Shown here: one piece after another, positions 12,401-21,900 of the stretch
Numbering within the stretch: the stretch's first letter is position 1
Layout: each line of letters opens with the position of its first letter
From: Phallusia fumigata
Taxonomy: Eukaryota; Chordata; Ascidiacea; Phlebobranchia; Ascidiidae
DNA: 31,206 bases
Direction: 5' to 3'
NCBI GenBank assembly: GCA_008931825.1
Contig: QXVZ01030831.1
Coordinates: forward strand, 1 to 31,206
Notes under the pieces: generated by a model
The model's database searches: none
The model's input: the letters and a program-made list of their open reading frames with translations, nothing else
What the model was told of the DNA's origin: nothing
Program-made: the position numbers and the translations under genes

Positions 12401-13063
12401 CTACGCCTATCTACTACTAAAAGTTTATTAATAATTACCATAGATAATGCAGTATCCCTGATAATGTTATTCTTTTATAGAAAACTCCACCTGCTTTTGA
12501 GACTTCTTTCAAAGATGTTGAAAAATCCTAATCTTATATCATTCGATAGTCAACAATCTCTGCGTTCACTGGTAAGGGACCACCGATGTTTTTTCGTGCA
12601 CATGTAACTTTTCAGTAACACCAAGTTCTAAACCCCATGAGTGCAAGAAATACTTACCAAATCAATACAAAAATAATAAGTACCTTGTAATCGCGGTAAA
12701 TATTAGTAAGACTCGGCTATTAAAAGACCGGGCCATTTACAATCTTTCTATAGTGACGTCACATAACCATCGGTGTGCCTAGGCTATAATGTCACTAGAT
12801 GTTACGTTTGTACCACATTGCACATGCAGTAATGTTTTGAGCATGGTTNTGGCTACACAATGTATTTACTATGTTCAAAGCTCCATGGCAGGTATGTTTT
12901 TATTTTGAGATCTTCTTCAAGTCCTTGTGTTGTGTTCCTAAAGTTGAATTTTTTTCCTTGTTTTCAGACTATGATTGAAAGTCGATCCGACGTCATCTCA
13001 CATGATCAACTTTTAATATGTTGTCGGGTGCTTATTTGCCATTGTGATTTTCATATTTTGTAA
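3414..13063 (+). CDS. DEPDC1: DEPDC1 homologue (DEP and RhoGAP-like domain protein), complete, 17 exons
   Basis: The homologue of vertebrate DEPDC1/DEPDC1B, proteins linked to mitosis and cell proliferation. Exons: 3414-3464, 4151-4300, 4558-4673, 5168-5309, 5617-5765, 6114-6328, 6810-6971, 7485-7625, 7842-7920, 8541-8681, 9002-9171, 9760-10293, 10578-10818, 11665-11858, 11936-12014, 12481-12571, 12968-13063. They join in frame for about 916 aa. The start is fixed by [13 protein letters not shown] across exons 1-2, the N-terminal signature of the family. The DEP domain covers residues 18-106 and the RhoGAP-like domain about 190-325. Residues 330-820 look disordered, with an acidic stretch ([20 protein letters not shown]) followed by a basic Ser/Pro-rich part. 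[18 protein letters not shown] matches the conserved C-terminal block. The protein then ends early compared with vertebrate DEPDC1. Exon 7's donor at 6972 (GTGAGG) was chosen because it alone keeps frame with exon 8. Exons 8-11 rest on splice phase rather than similarity. Confidence 0.85.
3645..3933. repeat. MITE-like element in DEPDC1 intron 1
   Basis: The element (3653-3925) begins TGGGGTTCC and ends GGAACCCTAA, short inverted ends sharing GGGTTCC. It is flanked by CTGATGAC (3645-3652) and ATCATGAC (3926-3933), a possible 8-bp target duplication matching at 6 of 8 positions. Inside the left end is a hairpin with perfect CCTGGGAA/TTCCCAGG arms. The 8-bp duplication would fit the hAT superfamily. 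There is no transposase. Confidence 0.4.
4151..4673 (+). other. DEPDC1: DEP domain of the DEPDC1 homologue (exons 2-3)
   Basis: Exon 2 (4151-4300) and exon 3 (4558-4673) encode the DEP fold. Visible family features are [13 protein letters not shown], then the basic KKHRH before a YDDCF turn, then [13 protein letters not shown] and [19 protein letters not shown], ending in [16 protein letters not shown]. This agrees closely, block by block, with vertebrate DEPDC1 as I know it. DEP domains bind membranes or GPCR-linked partners, so a membrane or scaffold role is the usual inference. Confidence 0.92.
5617..6971 (+). other. DEPDC1: RhoGAP-like domain of the DEPDC1 homologue (exons 5-7)
   Basis: Exons 5 (5617-5765), 6 (6114-6328) and 7 (6810-6971) encode a region ending in [34 protein letters not shown] and [12 protein letters not shown]. 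These are the conserved landmarks of the DEPDC1 RhoGAP-like domain. A normal RhoGAP carries a G-x-x-R-x-S-G loop with the catalytic arginine finger. No such loop is visible before the SAMKCLA helix, so the domain is probably not an active GAP, as is generally held for DEPDC1 proteins. Confidence 0.8.
7016..7294. repeat. Dispersed repeat, copy A (DEPDC1 intron 7)
   Basis: This roughly 280-base stretch aligns along its length with 24512-24825 in an SFI1 intron. Shared blocks include GACTCTG(A/G)CCAGCC near the left, AATTTGG then TGACAAA/TCACAAA-type sequence, ATTGGCAAC/AAAGGCAAC in the middle, and TTCTGTTT with TGGCCCCA at the right. The order and spacing of blocks are the same in both copies. 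It has no coding capacity, so it is an old non-autonomous mobile element of unknown class. Confidence 0.6.
9229..9425. repeat. Foldback element with 22-bp direct repeat (DEPDC1 intron 11)
   Basis: A 22-base sequence (TAGACTTTTTATAATGGCTGCC) occurs exactly at 9229-9250 and 9358-9379. In the same stretch, AATTTCTGGGGTGGC (9339-9353) is repeated inverted at 9407-9421 with one mismatch, giving a stem-loop. The ambiguous base N at 9251 directly follows the first direct repeat, so an assembly or sequencing problem at this repeat is possible. Confidence 0.6.
10877..11193. mobile_element. hAT-type MITE 1 in DEPDC1 intron 13
   Basis: The element spans 10885-11185 (301 bp), starting CAGAGCTTCCCAAACTGGGG and ending TTTTGGGGTCCTG. 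Its inverted ends share CAG and CCCAAA(A)CT, the style of hAT termini. It is flanked by AATTAGGG (10877-10884) and AATTAGAG (11186-11193), an 8-bp target-site duplication with one mismatch. Internal GTGGGTCGCA and GAGTCGCAGA motifs also fit hAT non-autonomous elements. There is no transposase reading frame. Confidence 0.7.
11295..11596. mobile_element. hAT-type MITE 2 in DEPDC1 intron 13
   Basis: The element spans 11303-11588 (286 bp), starting CAGGGATTAGCAAC and ending GTTGCTGACCCCTG. The two ends are 14-bp inverted repeats with two mismatches, a classic hAT terminus. It is flanked by TTCCGAAT (11295-11302) and TTCTGAAT (11589-11596), an 8-bp duplication with one mismatch. It lies about 110 bases from MITE 1, carries one TGACGTCA site, and has no coding capacity. 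Confidence 0.78.
11936..13063 (+). other. DEPDC1: Conserved C-terminal block of DEPDC1 (exons 15-17)
   Basis: Exon 15 (11936-12014) encodes [16 protein letters not shown] and exon 16 (12481-12571) [17 protein letters not shown], matching the helical block that follows the disordered middle of vertebrate DEPDC1. Exon 17 (12968-13063) encodes [21 protein letters not shown] and a TAA stop. It lines up with the vertebrate DELLAGRLVSFL segment. Vertebrate DEPDC1 continues for well over 100 residues beyond this point, but nothing like that tail was found in the next 500 bases in any frame. Confidence 0.75.
12322..12400 (+). repeat. tRNA-derived SINE head in DEPDC1 intron 15
   Basis: The sequence TAGCGTAGTTGG at 12329-12340 fits the pol III A-box consensus exactly. 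GGTTCGAATAC at 12367-12377 is a near-consensus B box at the usual distance. The acceptor arms do not pair well, so this is a tRNA-derived SINE fragment and not a functional tRNA gene. Confidence 0.6.
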
Positions 13064-14650
13064 TAGTATAAGTTTTGAGCAATTGTATATTCTACAGCGT
13101 CCCTTTTTAGTCGATTCCAGTGATTTCAACAATCATACGTAGATATTGTTGTGTGCACGTTTTGTGTAAAATTTGCCTAGATTTTTGTCTGTTTTTTCGC
13201 TTGAGTGGGTACAACCGTTTGCAAATCGTAATGTATGATGTCTCCTTAAAAAAAACTGTTCGTGTTCATTTTTCTGCCTACCACTGCTTGTACATAACAC
13301 TGTCACCATTTTTTCTATTTTTTTGTTCTTCACCTTGCAAGATGTCTTCCATTTCTCACTTAATTTTGTTCGATGTTTTCATCCAATCAAGAAAGGTTGC
13401 TTTGCTTTGTCGATATCTGCCTTCTATTTCTTGTGTGCTTCACTAAAACGTTGTGATCACTTTCTGTACTGTGGTTTTGCCTCAATCGACTGATGTTGCT
13501 GCGAAAGAGCTGAAATTTACAATGAAAGAAAATGAAAATAAATTCAATTCGACTGGCACTGTCGTTTTCATGACAACCAGTCAAGGTTGACAGTTTGGTA
13601 CGATAAGGTACGCAGCAAAGACCATCAAAGGGTACGATACACCCTTCTAATTAAGGTACGTCGTATGCACAACTCCATATGTACCGTACCGTACTGTCGG
13701 CCTTGCAACCAGGGCATGAAAAAAAGTTAGTGGGTGTATCGTTCAAAATAGAAATATACCCGTAGGTAAATGAAATTTACCGCACAAGTTTGCCTTTCTA
13801 CAGTCTGCACCTGTGGAAATCTAGAACAATACAATTATTGTTAAAAAATGAAAAAACGCAGCCGTTTTAGAAAGATAGAAGTTAGGAAAGGATGTTGGCG
13901 TTTTAAAATTAAAGCGACAAGCGATACGCGACATAATGTGTATGATTTGAACAACAACAACAACACGAAACGTTTATCTTTGCAGTACAACGGACAAACA
14001 ATACACATTTGAAACTCGTACTAAAAGGCAGGAGAATAGCAAAACGATTCATTGCGCTAACAGTTGAATGATTAATTTCAATACTGTATCTTCTAAATTT
14101 TTGGTTTATTGCACGCTTTGCAATTGATACGCTTATAAAAAAAATCGGATTTTGTGAGTTGTGACAGCTGAAGTTGCGTAAACTAGTTAGAAACCGGGTT
14201 CAAATCTACTGAAGATCGTTTGAGGACGATTTGGCTAAAATTCTGAACATCAGAACATGAAGGTGGTTTTGCATTTTATTCGTTTTTGTCACGTGACCAA
14301 AACAAGCCGTTGCATTTTTCTGCATTTTTAAAGCATTAGTTAAAGAGTTATTTTCATACAATTTGCCTTCTGGTTCTTTTTTTCTTTCCAAATTTATGTA
14401 ACAGAGTGAATTCTTGGAATCTGTTTCAAATGCTTAAGTACCCATAGGCTCTGTATGTTTGACCCTTAAGTAGACTCAAGTGCGCCTTTACAGCACTTAA
14501 GATTGGCAATATACTGATTTTAAACTACTTAAAACACACAAAACAAAAGCTATCATGCATTTTGCTTTATACAGCAATAAACCCAGTCTGTTGTGTGTTT
14601 CTTGCCTCTGATTAGGCAAGTCAAACTTGCTTTTGACATGTTGATGCACT
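13064..14650. other. DEPDC1 3' UTR and intergenic DNA before SFI1
   Basis: The first 0.5 kb is probably 3' UTR. From about 13590 to 13740 there are several GGTAC/GTACC-rich repeats (for example GTACCGTACCGTACTGTC). A related GTACGGTACG and GTACCGTACTGTC pair occurs at about 30570-30625. The rest is AT-rich without a supported gene. A CCTCTGATTAG acceptor-like sequence ending at 14615, 35 bases before the SFI1 ATG, may be a cis or trans splice acceptor. Confidence 0.45.
13537..13542 (+). terminator. DEPDC1: Candidate poly(A) signal of the DEPDC1 gene
   Basis: AATAAA lies about 470 bases after the stop of the last DEPDC1 exon and before a region with no gene features. It would give a 3' UTR of about 0.5 kb. 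Confidence 0.45.
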
Positions 14651-15915
14651 ATGTCTCAAACTCGACCAAACCGGAATGCAAAAAAGCAGTGCAACATCGC
14701 CGATGTAAGCCTATTGCAAGAAAGCACCTCACCAAGGGTTCATCACAGTCCAAGGGATGCTAAAGAATCAAAGTTTTCACTTCGCCAGACCAACATTTAT
14801 TCATCACCCGTGGTGTACCAGCACACTGCAGGAAAATACCATTTTCAATCAGCATTGCAAGATTCCATGACAGCATCTTTACCAGTGTCCAGCCATTATC
14901 TTAGCAACGATGTGGTAAATTATGAATATCCAGAAAGATGGAACCAGACAAGAAAAGTGACAACCAAATCCAAAAGTAGGCACTCCTCAGCTAAAGAGAA
15001 TATAACAAATGCTGATGTTGGTGCAACACAGTCAACAACCTTTTCGTCAGACAATAATAGGCAATATGAGTCTAATGCCAAGAAGGAAGACACTTTAGGA
15101 CACACCTATCCTCGAAAAAAAGCTAAAACATCCTGCACTAAATCTGAAAGGGTGCATGCAAATCTTTTTCCTGAAACCACACATATATTTGAAAACTCTG
15201 CACCTCAACAGGTTTCAGAAAACGATGACACTGCTGGGTCCAGATCACACAAACAGCTGCAGAACTTACTATCAAGCATTACTAGCTTACTTAATTTATC
15301 GGATGATGAGGCACAAGTGCCTGAAAAGGGGCCTCTGGTACATCCCCATGAACTTGATTTAGAACCCCTATTGACGCTTAGTCCCAAAATCTCCAAAGAA
15401 AATGACTACCACCATAGTGAAAGAGAGTCTTGCCAAATTGAAAATGGGGAACCACAACTAAGTACTCCTGTAAAACACATCAGGTTTGCAAATCAACGCA
15501 CCATACACCCATCATCATCTATCAGTAAACATGGACAATCTAAGTTAAGGACAGCCAAGCCAGCCCTTGGTAAAACCCCATCCAAACAAGCATTAATAAA
15601 GACTGGAAATTTGGAAAATGAAACTCCATTCAGCACACCAAAACCTGTTGGTACAATTGTTGCCTCAACCCCGACAAGGTTTCCAAGTGGTGCAACCATA
15701 ACAAAACACAAGGAGGGTCATGAATACTTTGAATCAATACACTGTGATGTGACAAGTGATGATGAAGATAATTTGATCACTACTTTAGATAATTTTTTGC
15801 ACACTGCAACTAATCATGCATCTTCTTTGGGCACATCTTTGCGACTAATGCACATATACCAAAGATTAAAGGGCCGGGATGAAATAAAAAGGGGAAACAT
15901 TTTGACCATGTCAAG
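14651..15915 (+). other. SFI1: SFI1 exon 1: disordered N-terminal region
   Basis: One 1265-base exon encodes about 421 residues rich in Ser, Thr, Asn and Lys without repeats or a recognisable fold. The first ATG at 14651 starts the only long frame. It contains several S/T-P-x-K/R sites (TPVK near residue 272, TPSK near 309, TPTR near 340) and a cluster of further SP/TP dipeptides. Near its end, TSDDEDNLITTLDNFL is acidic, leading into the first helical repeat. Confidence 0.75.
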
Positions 15916-18900
15916 GTAAAAACTTTGGACAAAATTTTTGTGGGTCCTTTACCTACTAATAGTTTTAGTTCAGTCATGACTTGTCAACTTACTGTACTGT
16001 CATTTAGACTGTACTTTTTTATTTTAGGTATTTTCAAAGGTGGAAGCAAATTGCCAGGTTGCAGAGACATTCAAAACACCAGGAATTTCAGAGGTTAATA
16101 AGGTACAAAAAATAGGTACACTTTTATGTGAAACACTATGCTGTGGTAAGATCCTGTCTTCACTATAAACTACCATAGTCAAAGGCAAATAATGAATCTG
16201 TATAGATTTTTCATTTTAAGCTGTTGTTTTTAAAATTCAAATAACCTTATGTGTGCAGTGCAACTTCATTTCACACACTCACGATGGTCAGTCAACATTT
16301 TTATGCCTGGAGATTTTACTTGTTAAAAAAGAAATTTCAAGCCCAGGAATTGCATCGCCTTCATTTGCTAACTAAGGGCATTTCAGGTATGACATGCTTT
16401 GCAATATTATCAGAGAAAAAAGTAATCGTCAGTGTTATTCACAAACATTGCGTTAAAAAATTGTTTCATGTGATGTGTATAGGTTTGTTGTTGTTTCTGC
16501 CTTTCTATCAATTTTTTGTCAGTCAGCAAAGCAATGCCTGCATGTGTTATGCTTGTAGTTAGTACTATGTTATGCAACTGTTTTTTTGTGGTTCCATTGT
16601 TTTTTTGTTCAATAATTTAAATGGAGGAAATGATGAGATTTGGTTCAACCTAGTAGGGTGTAGTTGGTTGAAGCAATGTCGCTTAAGTTGCTTGCTCGAT
16701 GAAACGCAAGGGACCTAGACAGGATTTGAACCAACAAGCTCACGATTATAAACACAAGACCATTGCCCCAGCCATCTAAACAACATTTCAAACAATGTAT
16801 GTTCCTTACAGGTTTAAAATGGTTTCATGGAAAATGCAAAGAGCGAGATGCATGGATGAGGTTGAGGCTAAATCAAAAACTTCTCAAGTCAGCTATGACC
16901 CAATGGAAAGCAAGGTGTGAAACTTGGTTTGGGCATATACAAGTGACAATGTTAACCAGATAAAACTTTTTGTTTCAGTTTTGTTTTTTCCCAGCGAAAG
17001 AAACTGAAATCCTGTTTTCAAAGATGGAAATCACAGCTGTATCAACAAAGAACGCTTAATCAATTGCTGGTCAAAAAGAATCGCATGGACTTATTTAAGG
17101 TACATTGCTAAACAAGTTTCTTTTTTATCACATTACATAAAATAAAATAACTACAGTAAATGCTTTTTGCAGAGTTTTTGTACTTGGAAGTTGGTGCATG
17201 AAAACAATCAAGTGGACTTAATGGCTGAACACGTTTGGTCAGTCAAAGTGAAACGAAAAATTTTGAATCAGTGGAAGATTTATGCAGGTGTGTTCCCCAG
17301 ATATCCCAATCTGTTATCTGGCATTTGTTTACTACTTGATGTCAGCTAAATCTGTTTTAAGAAAACAATTTTCAATAATTGCAAACAGCCATTTGGCATG
17401 GTTTAATTTAGAAACAAAGCCCAAATTTTCCAAAACTTAACAAAAGTAAGAAACAAAACGATAGAACTTTGCCAGTGATGTTTTTTATTTGGTGGTTTTT
17501 TATTGTTGTGTCACAGTGGGCTGTAGAATCCAGCACCATCGTAACTTCACTGCAAGCCAATGCCTACAACATTGTCTTGTCCATAAAACATTTCAACGAT
17601 GGAGAAAATCACAAAAATATGTGCAAGCGGCACAAAGCATATCCAATAAGAAGGTAACTAAATTCAATTAGGGATGTTCAAAGTAAATAGCTGGCTATTC
17701 TAGAATGGTTGTTTCGAATCCAGAATATCAAATCCAAGTCTTATGTTATTTTGGTAGAATGACACACAGAATTGCAAGCAACAAAACAATAATAAGGGAC
17801 TGTTTATTTAACTTTGAGAAGTACCCCATGCCTTCTATTACATCTCATGCAACCCGAGAGTAATCTCCCTTTAAACTTGTCCAAATCCAAACAATGTCAG
17901 ACGTCCGGTCATTACAGAAATGTGCAAAGGTTACTAATTATTGTCACATTGTATGCATGGCTGAGAATTACCTAAAGGGGAAAACAAACGGCATAGTATC
18001 GGCGCTGTTGAATGCCACTCGCATCAACACGAAGTGTAGACGAATTGCGCACGCTTGTTTAACATGTGTTTTGGACAAAATAATATCGGTTCCAATTACC
18101 CGATATAAACAGCGAATCCTTAGGATTCCATATTCTTCTTTAAACATCTCTAAATGCAATCAAAGGCAAAGAGGATAAACTAAAAAACAAAACCTCTCAA
18201 GTTAACACTGTTTGTGGTGTGATATACAATATGTAATGATAGCACATTTGTTGCACACTAAATTAAGTCATGTCTGTTACTGCATTATGATTGTATTTTT
18301 GCAATTACTGATCATTACAAAAAGACAAAGAATTCTTTTCTTGGGTGACAAAGACTGTTGTTCAATAATTAATGGTTTATGGCAGTTTTAACTACAGCTC
18401 AAGTCCAACAGGTATTAAGTCGGCTCCTATCTCGAAAAGTCATTTTTACCCATATATTTTCAGATTTTGTCAACATGGTTCAAGCATTGGCTGACTTCAA
18501 CAAGGTCTATAAGGTCATCTCGTCGGATGCAATTTGCTGCTGTGGTGCAGATCAGACGAGCATGTCTCATCAAACAGTCCCTTGCGATATGGAGAAGAGA
18601 GTTAACATGTAAAGTTTTGGTTTCTGGATCAAATAGGATAAAATTAAGGTAACATACAATTATTTAACCCAGTTGTTATATTTTGGACCTTGAAAAACTA
18701 AATTTGTTTGGAGGCTAAGCACTAGTATTTTAAAAATTGCCTGGGTTTATTTATTTGTGCTTTTATTGAAAACTGCAGTAGCATTGAAAGTTAACCAAAC
18801 AATTTTTAAGATAAAACATTTTTAATCAATATCAAGTGTAAGTTATTTTAAAGAACAATTGTTGGTTGATTTTTTTTTAGCAAGGCTTTAATGGTATTAA

Positions 18901-21900
18901 GTGTAAGTTTGTGATTATTTTTGTACATGTCTACAACAAAGTTTGTTTTAGGATTTTGTTTCATACTTGGCACACATCATTGCTTTCCGCTGAACGAAAA
19001 AACAGACTTGCTGATTGTCACTGGAACAAACTAAACCTTCAGATTAAGTTTCATGCCTGGAAAACATTTTGTGATGTCATGAAGAGAAACAGGTATGCAC
19101 CAAATTTTTATCAAAACTGTGTACATCGAAGTGTCGCAGTATTCCAATACACACGACAGAACTTTTAGTAAGAGCATATCGGTTGGTTATTTCCTTCGCT
19201 CCCCCTAAACAACACCGTTCCATCAGGTGCAACCAAACCACTGTACTGCCGCGATCAAATATATATATCTTTTAGCGGCTAAATACACACACTTGTATCT
19301 ACGCATGAAGTTACAAAAACTCTAAACATTCTTTTTAAAATGGTCAAACAAAATAATCTATGGTTACGAATGTATATGTTGAATAGGAAAAATTTGGTGC
19401 AGCGTTTCGGAACTTAGCCAAGACAATAATGCATTTGCTTACGCATCGCAGTTGCTTTGTAATCAGCATTTATTACTGCATAATGACATTGTATTGCAAC
19501 AAGGACCATGAGTTTATTTGCAAACAATTGCCAATTTGATGTCATAAACATAACTTGCGTGTGCATATTGTTTCGCCACCTTGTCAATTAAACTTGTTTC
19601 AAAGCAAACTAATTTCCAAACATAAATAAAACATAAATATTTGTTACTGACTTCCTCTTAAATGTTATTTAATCAGTCAAATAGTGTTCAACACCCTATG
19701 GCCGCCATTACATACACTCAAATATACTTGTGCATAGCCACATTTAAAAGCATCTGTGGCCGTACGGCCGCAGGTTGTGCACCCCTGTGTTAGTGGTACA
19801 AAAAAAATTAGAGTTTCTAATACTACGTGGTGTGGTTGTTTTGATAGCAAAAAATGCTACAGCTTACAAGAGAATATGTTTTCTTTTTTTTAGAAAACAA
19901 GCCTGTCAGCATTTGAAAAGATGCACGATGGTTGCTCCCTTTATTTCTTGGAAAGTCTTTGTTCAAAAAAAGAGGCTTGATGAAAAACAACTGCAAACAT
20001 ACACTGCTGAACTTAACCAGGTAACTCAAATTCAGACCTTTGTGTGTTTTACTGAACTTAACAGGGCATCAAGTTATGAACTAAACTATGGAAATTGTGA
20101 TTAACACGAATATATAAATGTTTTTAGACACCAAATACATCTAAAATGCAGAGTGTAGAATGGTAAAACCAATATTTCAATACCTATACCCAAGGTTTCA
20201 TAACCCAAACAGAATTACGCAACCCAGATGCCCTACTAAGTGAATACTGCATCTTGTGATACTATCCTTTAGTTTAGCCATCGTCAAAAATCATTGTGTT
20301 TTTTACACAAAACTTAGCGTTTCTGTTTGGCTGCAACCCCTTGTTTCTTACCACTTTGATAGCCAGAAGCCTACTAAAAAATCTGGTGTTATTCTGAAAA
20401 TGGTTTTTTCGCAGGACATTTGCTACAATGCTTTTATGACATGGCGAGCAGCGTTCAATGAGAAACTACTCACCATACATTGGTATGAGCAGTGGAGAGA
20501 CGCTTGTGTCATGCAAGCTGTCAAACATTGGAAAGGATTTGTACGAAGGAGGCGGTTCCATAGAAATCATCACAGGATTATTCTGCAAAGTAAGTGTGAA
20601 AATGTGCTGGGGACAGAAAAAAAAATCAACTTATTTTACCTCAAACAACCAGGATTACCTTACATTATTTATTGTTTCAAAAGCTTACATTCTTCTTGTT
20701 TTAAAATCTTTTGTATGTTGCAAATTTTTTGACATATTTTTTGTTTAGCATGTTTTAACATTTGGAAGGATGAGTGCATTCATTATCAAAAGCGAATTTC
20801 AAAGGCTGATCAGTTTGCTTCTGTGCTGATGAGGCAAAAAATTCAACAAATGTTTTACGCATGGCGCTGTGTCTGTCAGGATTCCAAGATTATTCAGCCT
20901 GTTGTCAGCAAAAAGAAACGAAAGACATGTGCAAGGTAAGAAAAAATTTTCCAACTGGCTATTGTCAACAAATAGCTTGCAGTTGAGATGGTGTGATTGA
21001 TAAATCAGTACATGAGCATTGCTGTAGGTTGGAGCAATGCTCCGAAAGTTTTTGCACAAAAATATTGCCTGTTGCAAAACAAACTAGGTAGCATTTCTTT
21101 CATTATAATATATTTTGTGTGGCATTAGCCGACTTTTTGCTGGGTTATATTATCTCTTTATTTGTTGGTTTAAAACCTACTTAGGCATGGTTTTTAAACT
21201 GTAGTCTGCGACAACCTGGTGGGCCACTTTAATTTTCCAAGGGTGTCGCACAATAATTCCATTTCACATCTTTTTGTTTTTGTCAACAAATCTAACTTTA
21301 ATACCAAAAAAGCATTTTTATTAAATTCTTCTCCCTGGTAAAGACCCACCAAAGTATTTTTTCCTTGCAGAGCATTCGATGCTTGGCGATCATGGGTGGC
21401 AAAAAAACAGCGAATGGAAGTTTTAACGTGTGAGTTTTCTGCATGGAAAATGAAGCAAAATTTTGTGCACTGGAGAATGGAGCTAGACAGAAAACAAGCC
21501 ATTTGTGATCATTTGACAAAACTGAACAAGTACAAAATGAAGAAGTGCCTTATAATTTGGAAATTGGTAAGTCTGTGTTGTGATGTTTTTATGTCTGAAA
21601 CTTGTTAAAACTATCTTTTGTGATTTTTCAAATCTTGCACCTTTTAAGTTTTACCAAACCATTTTTCTCCAGTCTCAATATTTTGTGTTTGTAGAGAACT
21701 ATTAGTATGAAGAAATCGAAAGAACGGCATCAGCACAAAGTGCATGTAGTTGTGGAGTGCTTTGACAGGTAAACTTGAGATTTTCATGACATAGAAACAT
21801 CCAATCTTGAATGCCAACTTTGCAAACCAGGCTTTCAACAACTTGCTCAAAATTTATTACTGTTGACTTACATAGCTTTTGTGAAGAAAATGTCCAAATT

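Noticed and set aside
17894-18178. A 94-codon + strand frame in SFI1 intron 7
   Set aside because: It has no Sfi1 core, no splice sites in phase and unlikely composition; exon 7 joins exon 8 in frame without it.
18609-18648. Earlier donor for SFI1 exon 8 at 18609
   Set aside because: It gives a TGA at the junction with exon 9. The donor at 18649 keeps frame.
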